From assembly GCF_000495855.1 (NCBI RefSeq), contig NZ_AWGF01000019.1, forward strand, positions 1-64,000: a stretch of DNA of 64,000 nucleotides, given 5' to 3'. Position numbers and translations under genes: made by a program. The stretch's first letter is position 1. Every line of letters starts with the position of its first letter. Positions 7,855-15,658 of the stretch are shown here, piece after piece. Origin of the DNA: Asticcacaulis sp. YBE204 (GTDB lineage: Bacteria > Pseudomonadota > Alphaproteobacteria > Caulobacterales > Caulobacteraceae). The notes under the pieces are model-generated. The model ran no database searches. It was given only the letters and a program-made list of their open reading frames with translations, and had not been told where the DNA came from.

Positions 7855-8652
7855 TCAAAGAACGTCTAAACGGGCGGCGGGATAGCGCTGGCGGGCCTGC
7901 TCCACAACGGCAGGCAGGCCTTCCAGCAGGGCGGCGAAGGCGGCGTCGAGGTCGTCGGCATTGCGCCCCCGGATGACCAGTTGCGTACCGAATTCCTCAG
8001 GATAGATGCCGAAGGGATATGACCCCAGCGACAGGTCCGGATATTGCGCGTCGAGCGACTTTAAAATGTCAGCAGCGAGGCTTTCGGGAACGTAGGTCGC
8101 CTTGACGGTGCGAGACTGCACCTGCTGCCCGTGGCGCAGGCGGTGCGGCAGATCATTGAGCATCCCGGCCATGATGCGCGGCACGCCGGCCATGACGAAG
8201 ACGTTTTCCAACTGAAAACCCGGTGCCCCCGACACCGGATTGACAATAAGACTGGCCCCGTCGGGGATGCGCGCCATGCGGCGGCTGTTGGGGTTAAGCA
8301 GGTTGGCATCGCCGCCATAGCGGGCCAGCAGGATATCGAGCGCATCCTGACGCTCGTCTATGCCCACACCGAAGGCTTTGGCCACGCAGTCCGCCGTGAT
8401 GTCGTCATGGGTCGGGCCGATGCCGCCGGTAGTAAAGACGTAATCGACGCTGGTGCGCAACTCGTTCAGCGTACGCACGATCTGGGCTTCGACGTCGTGC
8501 ACCATGCGCACCTCGACCAGATCGATGCCCAAAGCGCCGAGGAATTTGGCAATGGTGTTGACATTGGTGTCCTGCGTCCGGCCCGACAGTATCTCGTCGC
8601 CGATAATCAGCACGGCGGCGGTCGGGTTTTCGTCTTCTGTCTTGACCGTCAC
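7855..8652 (-). CDS. CinA-type molybdopterin-binding domain protein
   Basis: The product is 265 residues and consists of the MoaB/MogA-like domain found at the N terminus of CinA (AAVLIIGDEILSGRTQDTN, TTGGIGPTHDD, and PGFQLENVFVMAGVP). It lacks the C-terminal nicotinamide-nucleotide amidase domain of full CinA, so an amidase activity should not be assumed. In related short proteins a pyrophosphatase acting on ADP-ribose or FAD has been proposed. The start is GTG 8652, with AAGGAG about 8 bases upstream. It is divergent from sfsA with only 37 bases between starts, so their promoters must overlap. Confidence 0.85.
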   Translation of the reverse strand: MTVKTEDENPTAAVLIIGDEILSGRTQDTNVNTIAKFLGALGIDLVEVRMVHDVEAQIVRTLNELRTSVDYVFTTGGIGPTHDDITADCVAKAFGVGIDERQDALDILLARYGGDANLLNPNSRRMARIPDGASLIVNPVSGAPGFQLENVFVMAGVPRIMAGMLNDLPHRLRHGQQVQSRTVKATYVPESLAADILKSLDAQYPDLSLGSYPFGIYPEEFGTQLVIRGRNADDLDAAFAALLEGLPAVVEQARQRYPAARLDVL

Positions 8653-8689
8653 AACGGCGGCTCCTTATGGAAAGAGGCGGAGGCTTCCC

Positions 8690-9388
8690 ATGATGTTTGC
8701 AAAGCGCCTTACAAAAGGCCGTCTGGTGTCGACATACAAGCGATTCTTTGCCGAAGTCGAACTTGATACCGGTGAAACCGTTTTAAGCCATTGCCCGAAC
8801 CCCGGCAAGATGCTGGGACTGCTCGAACCGGGCACCGAAGCGCTGGTGACCCACGTCGATGATCCCAAGAAAAAGCTGCAATACCGGCTGGAGGCCTTGC
8901 GCGAACACGGTATCTGGGTCGGCGTCAATACGCAGTGGCCGAACCGGCTGGTTTCGGACGCGATCCGCGGCGATATGATACCCGAACTGGGTGGCTATCC
9001 GCTAATGCGTCCCGAAGTCAAATACGGGCATAATTCGCGCATAGACTGGCTGTTGCAGGACCATCCGACACGGCCCGACGCTTATGTCGAGATCAAGAAC
9101 GTCCACTATTCGCGCGCGCCGGGACTGGCCGAGTTTCCCGACTGCGTGACCGAACGCGGGGCCAAGCATCTGCATGAACTGATAGAGATGGTTCCGGCCG
9201 GATACCGCGCCGTCGTCGTTTTCTGCGTTCAGCGCGACAACGTGGTTCGCTTTGATATTTCGCGCGATCTGGACCGCAAATTCGGTGCGGCCTACGATGC
9301 GGCCAGAGCCGGTGGCGTCGAGTTTTACGCCCATGCCTGGACAGTATCAGAGGCCGGGATTGCTCACAGTCACGCGTTGGAAATCTAA
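8690..9388 (+). CDS. sfsA: SfsA family protein (sugar fermentation stimulation homologue)
   Basis: The product is 232 residues, against 234 for E. coli SfsA. Characteristic blocks are LVSTYKRFFAEVEL, SHCPNPGKMLGLLEPG, PNRLVSDAIR, YVEIKNVHYS, FPDCVTERGAKHL and the VVVFCVQR strand. The D/E-x-K arrangement in the middle fits the PD-(D/E)xK nuclease-like fold described for this family. It was reported to bind DNA and to affect maltose metabolism in E. coli; its role here is unknown. ATG 8690 has GGAGG 6 bases upstream, and a second ATG follows immediately. Confidence 0.9.
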   Translation: MMFAKRLTKGRLVSTYKRFFAEVELDTGETVLSHCPNPGKMLGLLEPGTEALVTHVDDPKKKLQYRLEALREHGIWVGVNTQWPNRLVSDAIRGDMIPELGGYPLMRPEVKYGHNSRIDWLLQDHPTRPDAYVEIKNVHYSRAPGLAEFPDCVTERGAKHLHELIEMVPAGYRAVVVFCVQRDNVVRFDISRDLDRKFGAAYDAARAGGVEFYAHAWTVSEAGIAHSHALEI

Positions 9389-9405
9389 GCGATATGCCGA
9401 AAGTG

Positions 9406-9864
9406 TCAGCGGTTTTCGGCTACAATATCGCGGTAAGAAATGTAACGGCGGCGGACCTCTTCTTCCCAAACGCCACCGCCGATCGCCAGATACAGCGCAA
9501 TCCCGCCCCAGAAGCCGATGCCGGTGAGATAGCTGTATAGATTCATGTCGGGCGTCATTAAATGGACGATATGCGCGGTCATGGTGTTGACCATGCAAAC
9601 CGCCGCCGCCAGCGTCCATATTTTCCGTGTTTTCAGGGACAGGACGGCAAAATAGATCGTTATGAACCCATCGAGGATCAAGGCCGCAGTCCCTGGAAAA
9701 TAGGTAACCTTGTCCTGAAACAGCGGCGTCAGCCACGACGCGATGAAAATGATTATGGCGGCGATACGCTCATCGCGACCACCCTTCCACAGCGCCAGCG
9801 CCGTAACGCCCACCAACAGAATCAGCCCGACAGCAATCCAGATAATATGGGCTATGTCGCGCAT
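9406..9864 (-). CDS. Four-helix inner-membrane protein of unknown function
   Basis: The product is 152 residues from ATG 9864, with hydrophobic helices at about residues 5-25, 33-50, 58-78, 85-105 and a weaker one at 115-135. The C-terminal tail is charged. Its start lies one base after the stop of the membrane-tethered LuxR gene (TAG-A-ATG), so translation is probably coupled and the product may act with that regulator. I do not recognise a named domain. Confidence 0.75.
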   Translation of the reverse strand: MRDIAHIIWIAVGLILLVGVTALALWKGGRDERIAAIIIFIASWLTPLFQDKVTYFPGTAALILDGFITIYFAVLSLKTRKIWTLAAAVCMVNTMTAHIVHLMTPDMNLYSYLTGIGFWGGIALYLAIGGGVWEEEVRRRYISYRDIVAENR

Positions 9865-9865
9865 T

Positions 9866-10432
9866 CTATTCGAGCCGCGCAACCACGTGTTCGATGGCCT
9901 CGATCATACCGACCGCGGCAATCAGAAGACCGCTGACCAGAAAGGTCGATATCAGGGCGAGAACAAGGATCAGGCCGATCCATTGCACGGGATTCAGACG
10001 CGTGAGATAGGCTTGCAAACGGGAATATTTGCCGGATGTTTCCGGGATGCCGATATCCGGGACAGCGCGAGAGTGGGACATATCCCTCGCACCGTCACCG
10101 GATGGCCCCGCCCCCTCGGCGGCAGGGGGCAACTTAGCGATATCATTATCAGCGGGTATCGGTCTTGCCGCCCCTCGGTCGTCGCGACCGACCCCTGTTT
10201 GGGGGGGGGGCTGAGTGCCGGTCTGCGCCTCATAGGCGGCCAGCAAACGCGCGGCATCGCGGCTGGTGGCCACGCCCAGGCGCTCACGAGCGGCTTCGGT
10301 ATGGGTCTTGACGGTGCGTTCGCCGATGTCGAGCAGGCGCGCGATTTCCTTGGCCTGATGGTTTTGAGCGACCAGACGCAGGATCTCCTTCTGACGGGCA
10401 GACAACTTCTCTACCCCCGACGGGTTCTCCAC
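9866..10432 (-). CDS. LuxR-type HTH regulator with C-terminal membrane anchor
   Basis: The product is 188 residues. A LuxR/GerE helix-turn-helix fills residues 8-65 (LSARQKEILRLVAQNH, ERTVKTHTEAARERLGV). A disordered Gly/Pro/Ala-rich linker follows (about 70-145). One strong transmembrane helix lies near 150-178, then a short tail. It is therefore a tail-anchored transcription factor without a receiver or PAS domain. A run of ten C (10201-10210 on the plus strand reads G10) lies in the linker, and slippage there would detach the anchor. A second membrane LuxR gene is divergent, 143 bases away. Confidence 0.85.
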   Translation of the reverse strand: MENPSGVEKLSARQKEILRLVAQNHQAKEIARLLDIGERTVKTHTEAARERLGVATSRDAARLLAAYEAQTGTQPPPQTGVGRDDRGAARPIPADNDIAKLPPAAEGAGPSGDGARDMSHSRAVPDIGIPETSGKYSRLQAYLTRLNPVQWIGLILVLALISTFLVSGLLIAAVGMIEAIEHVVARLE

Positions 10433-10523
10433 GACGACACTCCTTACGCACGACCTCAGGCCTGCGGTATAAATCAGATAATCGAGAACTTTTCCAGACT
10501 AAGTGACATTCGCCCCGCGGCAT

Positions 10524-10554
10524 TTGACAAATAACGACGTTTGCGGCGAACTAT
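10524..10554 (+). promoter_or_regulatory. Candidate promoter of the membrane LuxR/DUF4199 operon
   Basis: TTGACA at 10524-10529 is a consensus -35. AACTAT at 10549-10554 is a plausible -10 at 19-base spacing. Inverted GC-rich half-sites (TTCGCC near 10509, GGCGAA near 10545) flank the -35 and could be a regulator site shared by the two divergent LuxR genes. Confidence 0.4.
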
Positions 10555-10575
10555 CGGCACGGAAAGGCGGCATAT

Positions 10576-10986
10576 ATGTGGAAAACCACCCTTATTTGGG
10601 GGACGATATTGTCGGCGGGGGCTCTGGCCTTGCAGGGGCTCGATTATCTGCGCGTTGTGCGGTTTCATCCGGGTGAGCTCTATGTCGGTTTGATCGCCGG
10701 GGCCTTTCTGGCGCTGGGCGTCGCGGTCGGTGCCCGTGTCTTTGCCACCCGGCCCGCAGTTTTCGACGGCAATCCTCAGGCCTTGTCGGCATTAGGGATC
10801 AGCGCCCGCGAACTGACCGTCCTCAAAGGCTTGGCCGCCGGGCAATCGAACAAGGAAATCGCCCGCGCGCTCGACCTGTCGCCCAATACGGTAAAGACCC
10901 ACGTCGCGCACCTGTTCGAAAAGCTGGGAGCCAAGCGGCGCACCGAAGCCATCCATCGCGCCCGTGAACTGGGCATCGTGCCGTAA
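10576..10986 (+). CDS. LuxR-type HTH regulator with two N-terminal membrane helices
   Basis: The product is 136 residues. Hydrophobic helices at about 5-22 and 36-57 form a membrane hairpin, and a LuxR/GerE helix-turn-helix fills 70-130 (LSALGISARELTVLKGLAAG, SPNTVKTHVAHLFEKLGAK). Topology is the mirror image of the divergent LuxR protein, which has its anchor at the C terminus. GGAAAGG precedes ATG 10576. The DUF4199 membrane protein gene follows on the same strand. Small membrane LuxR proteins next to DUF4199 genes recur in Caulobacterales and sphingomonads as far as I recall; the signal is not known. Confidence 0.88.
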   Translation: MWKTTLIWGTILSAGALALQGLDYLRVVRFHPGELYVGLIAGAFLALGVAVGARVFATRPAVFDGNPQALSALGISARELTVLKGLAAGQSNKEIARALDLSPNTVKTHVAHLFEKLGAKRRTEAIHRARELGIVP

Positions 10987-11077
10987 GACGGAGGGACTAT
11001 TTCGGCGAAATCACCCTTTTGGGCGATTGATTCGATTTGGGAAATCCGTGCTGATGCGCGTCCTGAAAGGATATCTC

Positions 11078-11611
11078 ATGTTCAAAAAAATTCTCGCTTA
11101 CGGCGCCCTTGCGGGCGCTATCGTTTCACTCCACCTGTTCGGCCTGACCCTGATCTTCAAAGGCCACGTCCCCATGCCCTGGGGCATGATCATCGGCTAT
11201 ACGGTCATGCTGATCGCGCTCAGCACGGTATTCGTTGCCATCAAGCGTCATCGCGACATCATGCAAGGCGGCGTCATCCGTTTCTGGCCGGCCTTCGGCC
11301 TGGGCCTCGGCATCAGCCTTGTCGCGGCCATACTCTATGTGCTGGGTTGGGAAGCGGCGCTGGCCGTGACGGGTCTCGACTTCGGCCAAACCTACGGCGA
11401 CGCCTATCTGGCCGAGCAAAAGGCCGCGGGTGTGAGCGGCGAGGCCTTGGCGAAGCTCACCGCCGAAATGGCGAAGTTCGCAGAAGACTACCGCAATCCT
11501 CTGTACCGTATGCCCATGACCTTCAGCGAAATCTTCCCGGTCGGGATTCTGGTGTCGCTGGTTTCGGCAGGTCTGCTACGCAACTCGCGCTTTTTGGCCG
11601 CGCGGCGCTAA
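11078..11611 (+). CDS. DUF4199 family membrane protein
   Basis: The product is 177 residues with four transmembrane helices (about 5-25, 32-52, 70-92, 145-168) and a soluble, charged loop between helices 3 and 4 containing TYGDAYLAEQKAAGVSGEAL. This matches the DUF4199 pattern. AAAGG lies 7 bases before ATG 11078. It follows the membrane LuxR gene, so the pair may form a membrane complex (inference). The last 4 bases overlap the convergent mprF-like gene. Confidence 0.85.
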   Translation: MFKKILAYGALAGAIVSLHLFGLTLIFKGHVPMPWGMIIGYTVMLIALSTVFVAIKRHRDIMQGGVIRFWPAFGLGLGISLVAAILYVLGWEAALAVTGLDFGQTYGDAYLAEQKAAGVSGEALAKLTAEMAKFAEDYRNPLYRMPMTFSEIFPVGILVSLVSAGLLRNSRFLAARR

Positions 11612-13245
11612 TCCTCATCTTTGGCCTTTTCAACCCGACCGCCCAGATTGACCACTGCCCACAAGGCCGGCATCAGGGCGGTCTCATTACCCGACACGGC
11701 GAAATAGACTGGCTTCCACACCGGCTTGAACTTTTCCTTGTAGGCACGCAGGCCGTCGAAATTATAGACCTCGCCGCCATAGGCATAGATCAGGGCGGCG
11801 ATCTTGTACCAGGCCGGACTGAGCGGCTTGGCGTCGAGCCCGCCCAGCGGCGCCATGCCGAGGCTGAAATAGGTAAAGCCTTCGTCGCGGGCGTGGAAGA
11901 TCAGGCTGAGGAACAGATATTCCATGATATTGGGCGGCGCGTCGGGCGCATAACGCATCAGGTCGAGGCTAAGTGACGATTTCCCTGTGGACGGCCACAG
12001 ATTGGCAAAGGCCATGATTTCGCCGTCGATGCGGATGACCGCCACCGGCGTCAGGCGCATATAGTCGGCGTCGAAATAGCCGAGCGAATAACCCTTTTCC
12101 TTGGCCCCCTTGTCGTCCAGCCATGCGTCGGAAATGGCTTTGAGGCGCGGCAAATGAGTCTCAAGCGCTTCTGGCGCGATGACTTCGAAGCTGGCTCCCG
12201 CTTGCTCGAACTTGCGCCACACCTGCCGAAACGCGTAGCCTTTTTTGCCCGCCAGATCGAAGCCCTGTGCCGGGACCAGCGCCTCTTCGCCGATCTTGAA
12301 CGGCCGCAGCCCCAGATCGAGCATCAGGGGCAAGAATTCCGGTCCGACGCGGTAGAAAGACAGCTTGGCCTTGGCCAGCGACGCCATTTCCTTCAGCCGC
12401 CAGCCCAGACGCGCCACCTCGGCTTCCGGCCCCACGGGCGCCGACATGACGACCCAGCTTCGGCCCGATACGCCGTACATGGCAAACGCCGTGCGGTCTT
12501 CGTTCCACAGGATATGCTTGTCGCCGGTGAGCGCCAACCAGGCCTGAGGATCGTCGGCCAGTTGCACGACGCCGCGCAGGTCCTCGATATCGTCCTCGTC
12601 GGGCAGGTCCGGCGCGGTTTTCGCGATGCCGAACAGGCGATAGAGCGCAAACAACAGCACGGTCGCCGCGATGATGACCAGCCCGCGCAGGAACCGCGAT
12701 ACACTGGCCTCGTAGGAAAAACGCTGCCACAAGGTATGGGCATAGGGGACGCGCTCGTAGAAACAGAACCCGCCAATAGCGATAAGCAGCAGCAGACCTG
12801 CCGTGACGATCAGCCAGCCGGGCTTGAGCGTCAGGGTCAGGATGCGCGATTTGCGGTTGAAGGCGCGCTTGCACGGCAAGAGGATCAGGGCGCACAGCAT
12901 CATCACCTCGGCCACGCCGAAGGCCAGCTCGCGCGTCACCGACAGGAACGCCCCGGCGAGCAGCAGCCCCAGCGCCATGTACCACGCCGTGTCGATACGC
13001 TCCCACAGGCCGCGCCCGGCAAAGATCAGCAACACCCCGGTTACGGCACCGGCAATATGCGACAACTCGACGACTTCCAGCGGCAGCCACTTGCGCACGA
13101 AGGGCATGGCCGCTGGGTCGATCGGCGACAGGACCGAGGCCAGCAGCAGAGTCCCCGCCAGCATCATCAGGACGGCCATGACCTTGGGCACCAGCACCAC
13201 GACCGAGTCGAGGACCAGCCCGCGGATATCCTTGGGGTGTTTCAT
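11608..13245 (-). CDS. MprF-like phosphatidylglycerol lysyltransferase domain protein with short membrane part
   Basis: The product is 545 residues. About six membrane helices occupy residues 15-205. They are followed by the DUF2156 double-GNAT catalytic domain, visible in SWVVMSAPVG, FYRVGPEFLPLMLDLGL, WLDDKGAKEKGYSLGYFD, NIMEYLFLSLI and the terminal LRAYKEKFKPVWKP block. MprF transfers an amino acid from aminoacyl-tRNA to phosphatidylglycerol and so lowers membrane negative charge. Full-length MprF has a 14-helix flippase part, and the short membrane part here suggests the synthase without a complete flippase. The specific amino acid is unknown. Confidence 0.85.
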   Translation of the reverse strand: MKHPKDIRGLVLDSVVVLVPKVMAVLMMLAGTLLLASVLSPIDPAAMPFVRKWLPLEVVELSHIAGAVTGVLLIFAGRGLWERIDTAWYMALGLLLAGAFLSVTRELAFGVAEVMMLCALILLPCKRAFNRKSRILTLTLKPGWLIVTAGLLLLIAIGGFCFYERVPYAHTLWQRFSYEASVSRFLRGLVIIAATVLLFALYRLFGIAKTAPDLPDEDDIEDLRGVVQLADDPQAWLALTGDKHILWNEDRTAFAMYGVSGRSWVVMSAPVGPEAEVARLGWRLKEMASLAKAKLSFYRVGPEFLPLMLDLGLRPFKIGEEALVPAQGFDLAGKKGYAFRQVWRKFEQAGASFEVIAPEALETHLPRLKAISDAWLDDKGAKEKGYSLGYFDADYMRLTPVAVIRIDGEIMAFANLWPSTGKSSLSLDLMRYAPDAPPNIMEYLFLSLIFHARDEGFTYFSLGMAPLGGLDAKPLSPAWYKIAALIYAYGGEVYNFDGLRAYKEKFKPVWKPVYFAVSGNETALMPALWAVVNLGGRVEKAKDED

Positions 13246-13281
13246 GGTGCCATTTTACACGCGCAGCGGATTCGCAATAGC

Positions 13282-13701
13282 TCAATTCTCCGCGGCACTT
13301 GCCTCGTACACTTTCCGCGCTTCCACGATCTTCGGATGGTTGTCCACCGCCCAGCCGACCAGCGCGCTCAGGGGGGGCATAATCGACTCCCCCAAGGGGG
13401 TCAGACGATACTCTACGCTTGGCGGCACGGTCGGGAAGACGTGGCGGCTGATATAGCCATCGCGTTGCAGATCGCGCAGGGTCTGGGTCAGCATCCGCTG
13501 CGAAATATCCGGCACGGCGCGTTTCAGTTCGCCGAAACGATGCGGTTTGGTCGACAAAGTCAGCAGCATCAGGCTCGACCACTTTCCGCCGATATGATCC
13601 ATCACGTCGCGTACCGGACAATTGGCCATATCGAATCCGGCGTTCAGCACGGCTTCGGCGACGCTGGGGGCCTCTCCGTCCGCCAATAGTTCCCTTTTCA
13701 T
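13282..13701 (-). CDS. HxlR family winged-helix regulator (YtfH-like)
   Basis: The product is 139 residues. The HxlR signature is CPVRDVMDHIGGKWSSLML (residues about 28-46), with the cysteine present, followed by the wing region FGELKRAVPDISQRMLTQ and VEYRLTPLGES. In E. coli the same pair, HxlR-type YtfH and QorB/YtfG, is divergent, as here. The single Cys at the start of the domain could sense electrophiles or quinones, as in related QorR/YodB proteins. It probably represses the divergent quinone reductase gene and itself. Confidence 0.9.
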   Translation of the reverse strand: MKRELLADGEAPSVAEAVLNAGFDMANCPVRDVMDHIGGKWSSLMLLTLSTKPHRFGELKRAVPDISQRMLTQTLRDLQRDGYISRHVFPTVPPSVEYRLTPLGESIMPPLSALVGWAVDNHPKIVEARKVYEASAAEN

Positions 13702-13802
13702 CCCTATCTCCCGAAATAGTGCCGTCTTTACAGACTTGCATAGCTTCTTATTTTATACCTGATCTCGAAAAGAGACTATAAATATTTTTAAGGAGATATC
13801 CG

Positions 13803-14648
13803 ATGTCCACCCTGCTCGTCACCGGCGCGTCCGGCCAACTCGGCCAGCTTGTCCTCAAGGCCTTCGACAGCACCACCCACACCATCATCGCGGGGTCGCG
13901 CGATCCGTCGAAGCTCGGCACCGCCTTTGCCACCCGCACGGTCGATTTCGATGCGCCCGACACCCTGACCGAGGCGTTTCAGGGCGTCGACCGTCTGCTG
14001 CTCATCTCGACCGACGCGCTGGCCGTGCCGGGGCAGCGCCTCAAGCAACACACCGCCGCGATCGAGGCCGCCAAGGCCGCAGGCGTCAAACATATCGTCT
14101 ACACCTCGTTGCCGAACGCCGAGCCGGGCAACAAGATCACCTTCGCTCCCGACCATTACGGCACCGAACAGGCGCTCAAGGCTTCGGGCATAGCCCATAC
14201 GATCCTGCGCAACGACTGGTACATCGAAAACCTGCTGATGAGCCTGCCGCACGCACTGGAAACCGGTTCTTTCTATACCTCGGCTCCCGAAGGCCGCGTG
14301 GCCTATGTGGCACGTGAAGACGCCGCCCGCGCTGCGGCTGCGGCCCTGAGTGACGCCCCGGAAGGCACCTTCACCATCACCGGCCCCGAAGCCCTGACCT
14401 ATGGCGAAGTCGTCGCACTCGCCTCGCAACTCACCGGCAAGCCCGTCGCGGTCGTCGCCGTCACCGACGAACAATATAATGGCGGTCTGCAACAGGCAGG
14501 TCTGCCCGGCTTCGTCGCCGACATGCTGACCTCCGCCGAAGCCGCCATCCGCGCCGGCCAGCTCGACGGCGTCACCGATTCGGTCCAGACCCTGACCGGT
14601 CAGGCGCCGAAAACCGTCAAAGCCGTCTTGTCGTCGCTGTTGAAATAA
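13803..14648 (+). CDS. qorB: NAD(P)H:quinone oxidoreductase, QorB/YtfG-like
   Basis: The product is 281 residues. The N-terminal TGASGQLG is the dinucleotide-binding motif of the atypical short-chain dehydrogenase (NmrA-like) group. Matches to E. coli QorB recalled from memory include VDRLLLIS, HIVYTSLPNAEP, TILRNDWYIENLL and FVADMLTSAE. It likely reduces quinones with NADPH in the cytosol. AAGGAG lies 7 bases upstream of ATG 13803. The AT-rich 101-base divergent spacer holds TATAAAT at 13777 and the probable HxlR site. Confidence 0.9.
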   Translation: MSTLLVTGASGQLGQLVLKAFDSTTHTIIAGSRDPSKLGTAFATRTVDFDAPDTLTEAFQGVDRLLLISTDALAVPGQRLKQHTAAIEAAKAAGVKHIVYTSLPNAEPGNKITFAPDHYGTEQALKASGIAHTILRNDWYIENLLMSLPHALETGSFYTSAPEGRVAYVAREDAARAAAAALSDAPEGTFTITGPEALTYGEVVALASQLTGKPVAVVAVTDEQYNGGLQQAGLPGFVADMLTSAEAAIRAGQLDGVTDSVQTLTGQAPKTVKAVLSSLLK

Positions 14649-14660
14649 CGGCCGCATATG

Positions 14661-14705
14661 AGCATGGTGAAGCTTTTCGCTTTGGTGTAAGAGCCTCACC
14701 ATGCT
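14661..14705 (+). promoter_or_regulatory. Inverted repeat covering the GNAT gene start codon
   Basis: AGCATGGTGA (14661-14670) pairs exactly with TCACCATGCT (14696-14705), and a GC pair extends the stem after one mismatch. The ATG at 14701 lies inside the 3' arm, and no good Shine-Dalgarno sequence is present. The stem could end the qorB message or limit initiation at the acetyltransferase. Confidence 0.55.
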
Positions 14706-15213
14706 GATTCATTCCGTTCAGGCCTCCGATATCGCCGCCCTCTCTGCGCTCGCCAAATCGACGTTCACGGACACCTTCGGGCACCTCTACCCGGCGGACG
14801 ACCTGAACGCCTATCTCGACAAGGCCTATGCGCCGGACGCCTTGCTCCGGGAAATCGACGAGGCCGATCAGTTCTGGCGCATCGTCTATGACGAAGCTCA
14901 CATGGCCGTCGCCTATATCCAGGCCGGTCCCGTCAGCCTGCCGCACATCGAAGCCGACAAGCATACGCAGGGCGAGATCAAGCGCCTCTATGTCGCCAAT
15001 TCGGCGCAGGGGCGCGGCCTGGGCAAAAAATTGCTGGAACTGGGGCTCGACTATCTCAAGGCCCGTTACGACGACGCGCCTCAATGGGTCGGCGTTTGGA
15101 GCGAGAACCACCGGGCGCAGAAACTCTATCTCGGTTATGGCTTCAAGCGCGTCGGCGATTATGGCTTCAAGGTCGGTCGCACGACGGATTTCGAGTTTAT
15201 CCTACGCCGCTAA
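14701..15213 (+). CDS. GNAT family N-acetyltransferase
   Basis: The product is 170 residues, a single GNAT domain. Motif A is visible as IKRLYVANSAQGRGLGKKLLE (residues about 98-118; QGRGLG binds the acetyl-CoA pyrophosphate). The later block WSENHRAQKLYLGYGFKRVG is motif B. The N-terminal FTDTFGHLYPADDL resembles PaiA/YitH-type acetyltransferases. The substrate is unknown. It lies 52 bases after qorB and its start is in a hairpin. Its 3' end overlaps the convergent Nudix gene by 12 bases. Confidence 0.88.
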   Translation: MLIHSVQASDIAALSALAKSTFTDTFGHLYPADDLNAYLDKAYAPDALLREIDEADQFWRIVYDEAHMAVAYIQAGPVSLPHIEADKHTQGEIKRLYVANSAQGRGLGKKLLELGLDYLKARYDDAPQWVGVWSENHRAQKLYLGYGFKRVGDYGFKVGRTTDFEFILRR

Positions 15214-15657
15214 ACCTCTAAGCCACGTCAGTAAAGCCCAGGCATAGCCGTCCTTCTCCAGCCGCTTGAGCGCTTCCAGCGGTCGCATCCAGACCAGTTC
15301 GTGATCGGCCTCGACCTTGGCCTCCGGCTTCTCGCCGACGATCAGCGCCTCGTAGAAATGCGCATGGTTGGCGAAGGCATCACCCTCGGCATTGACGAAA
15401 TATTGCAGCACTTCGCCCGCCGCCGCGCCGGGTTCGATCTCGACGCCCGCCTCCTCGAGAAACTCGCGTTTCAGGGCTTCGGCATTGGTCTCCCCCGCTT
15501 CGATCGCGCCGCCGGGGAAGTCGTATTTGAAATGACTGTAGCCCTGCTGGACCAGCGCGATATAGCCGTCGCGCAATACCATACCATAGACGGCGGCGCG
15601 GGGCCTATAATCCAGTCCCGCCCGCCTGTCGCCGAAGGCCCTCAGCGCCCCGGACAT
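15202..15657 (-). CDS. Nudix hydrolase
   Basis: The product is 151 residues. A complete Nudix box (G-x5-E-x7-REFLEEAGV) occupies residues 50-72, with the metal-binding REFLEEAG glutamates intact. The preceding FKYDFPGG and the following ADHELVWM are typical of ADP-ribose/NDP-sugar or MutT-like enzymes, but specificity cannot be told. The gene begins one base after the S1/P1 nuclease gene stop region on the same strand and is probably cotranscribed with it. Confidence 0.9.
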   Translation of the reverse strand: MSGALRAFGDRRAGLDYRPRAAVYGMVLRDGYIALVQQGYSHFKYDFPGGAIEAGETNAEALKREFLEEAGVEIEPGAAAGEVLQYFVNAEGDAFANHAHFYEALIVGEKPEAKVEADHELVWMRPLEALKRLEKDGYAWALLTWLRGLAA

Positions 15658-15658
15658 C

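Noticed and set aside
7855-8652. Full-length CinA competence protein
   Set aside because: Only the molybdopterin-binding-type domain is present; the C-terminal amidase domain is missing, so the symbol cinA is withheld.
12154-13741. Open frames of more than 500 codons on both strands across the mprF-like gene
   Set aside because: They are shadows caused by GC-rich codon use. Their translations are Arg/Gln/His-rich with no domain, whereas the minus-strand frame 11608-13245 has clear MprF features.
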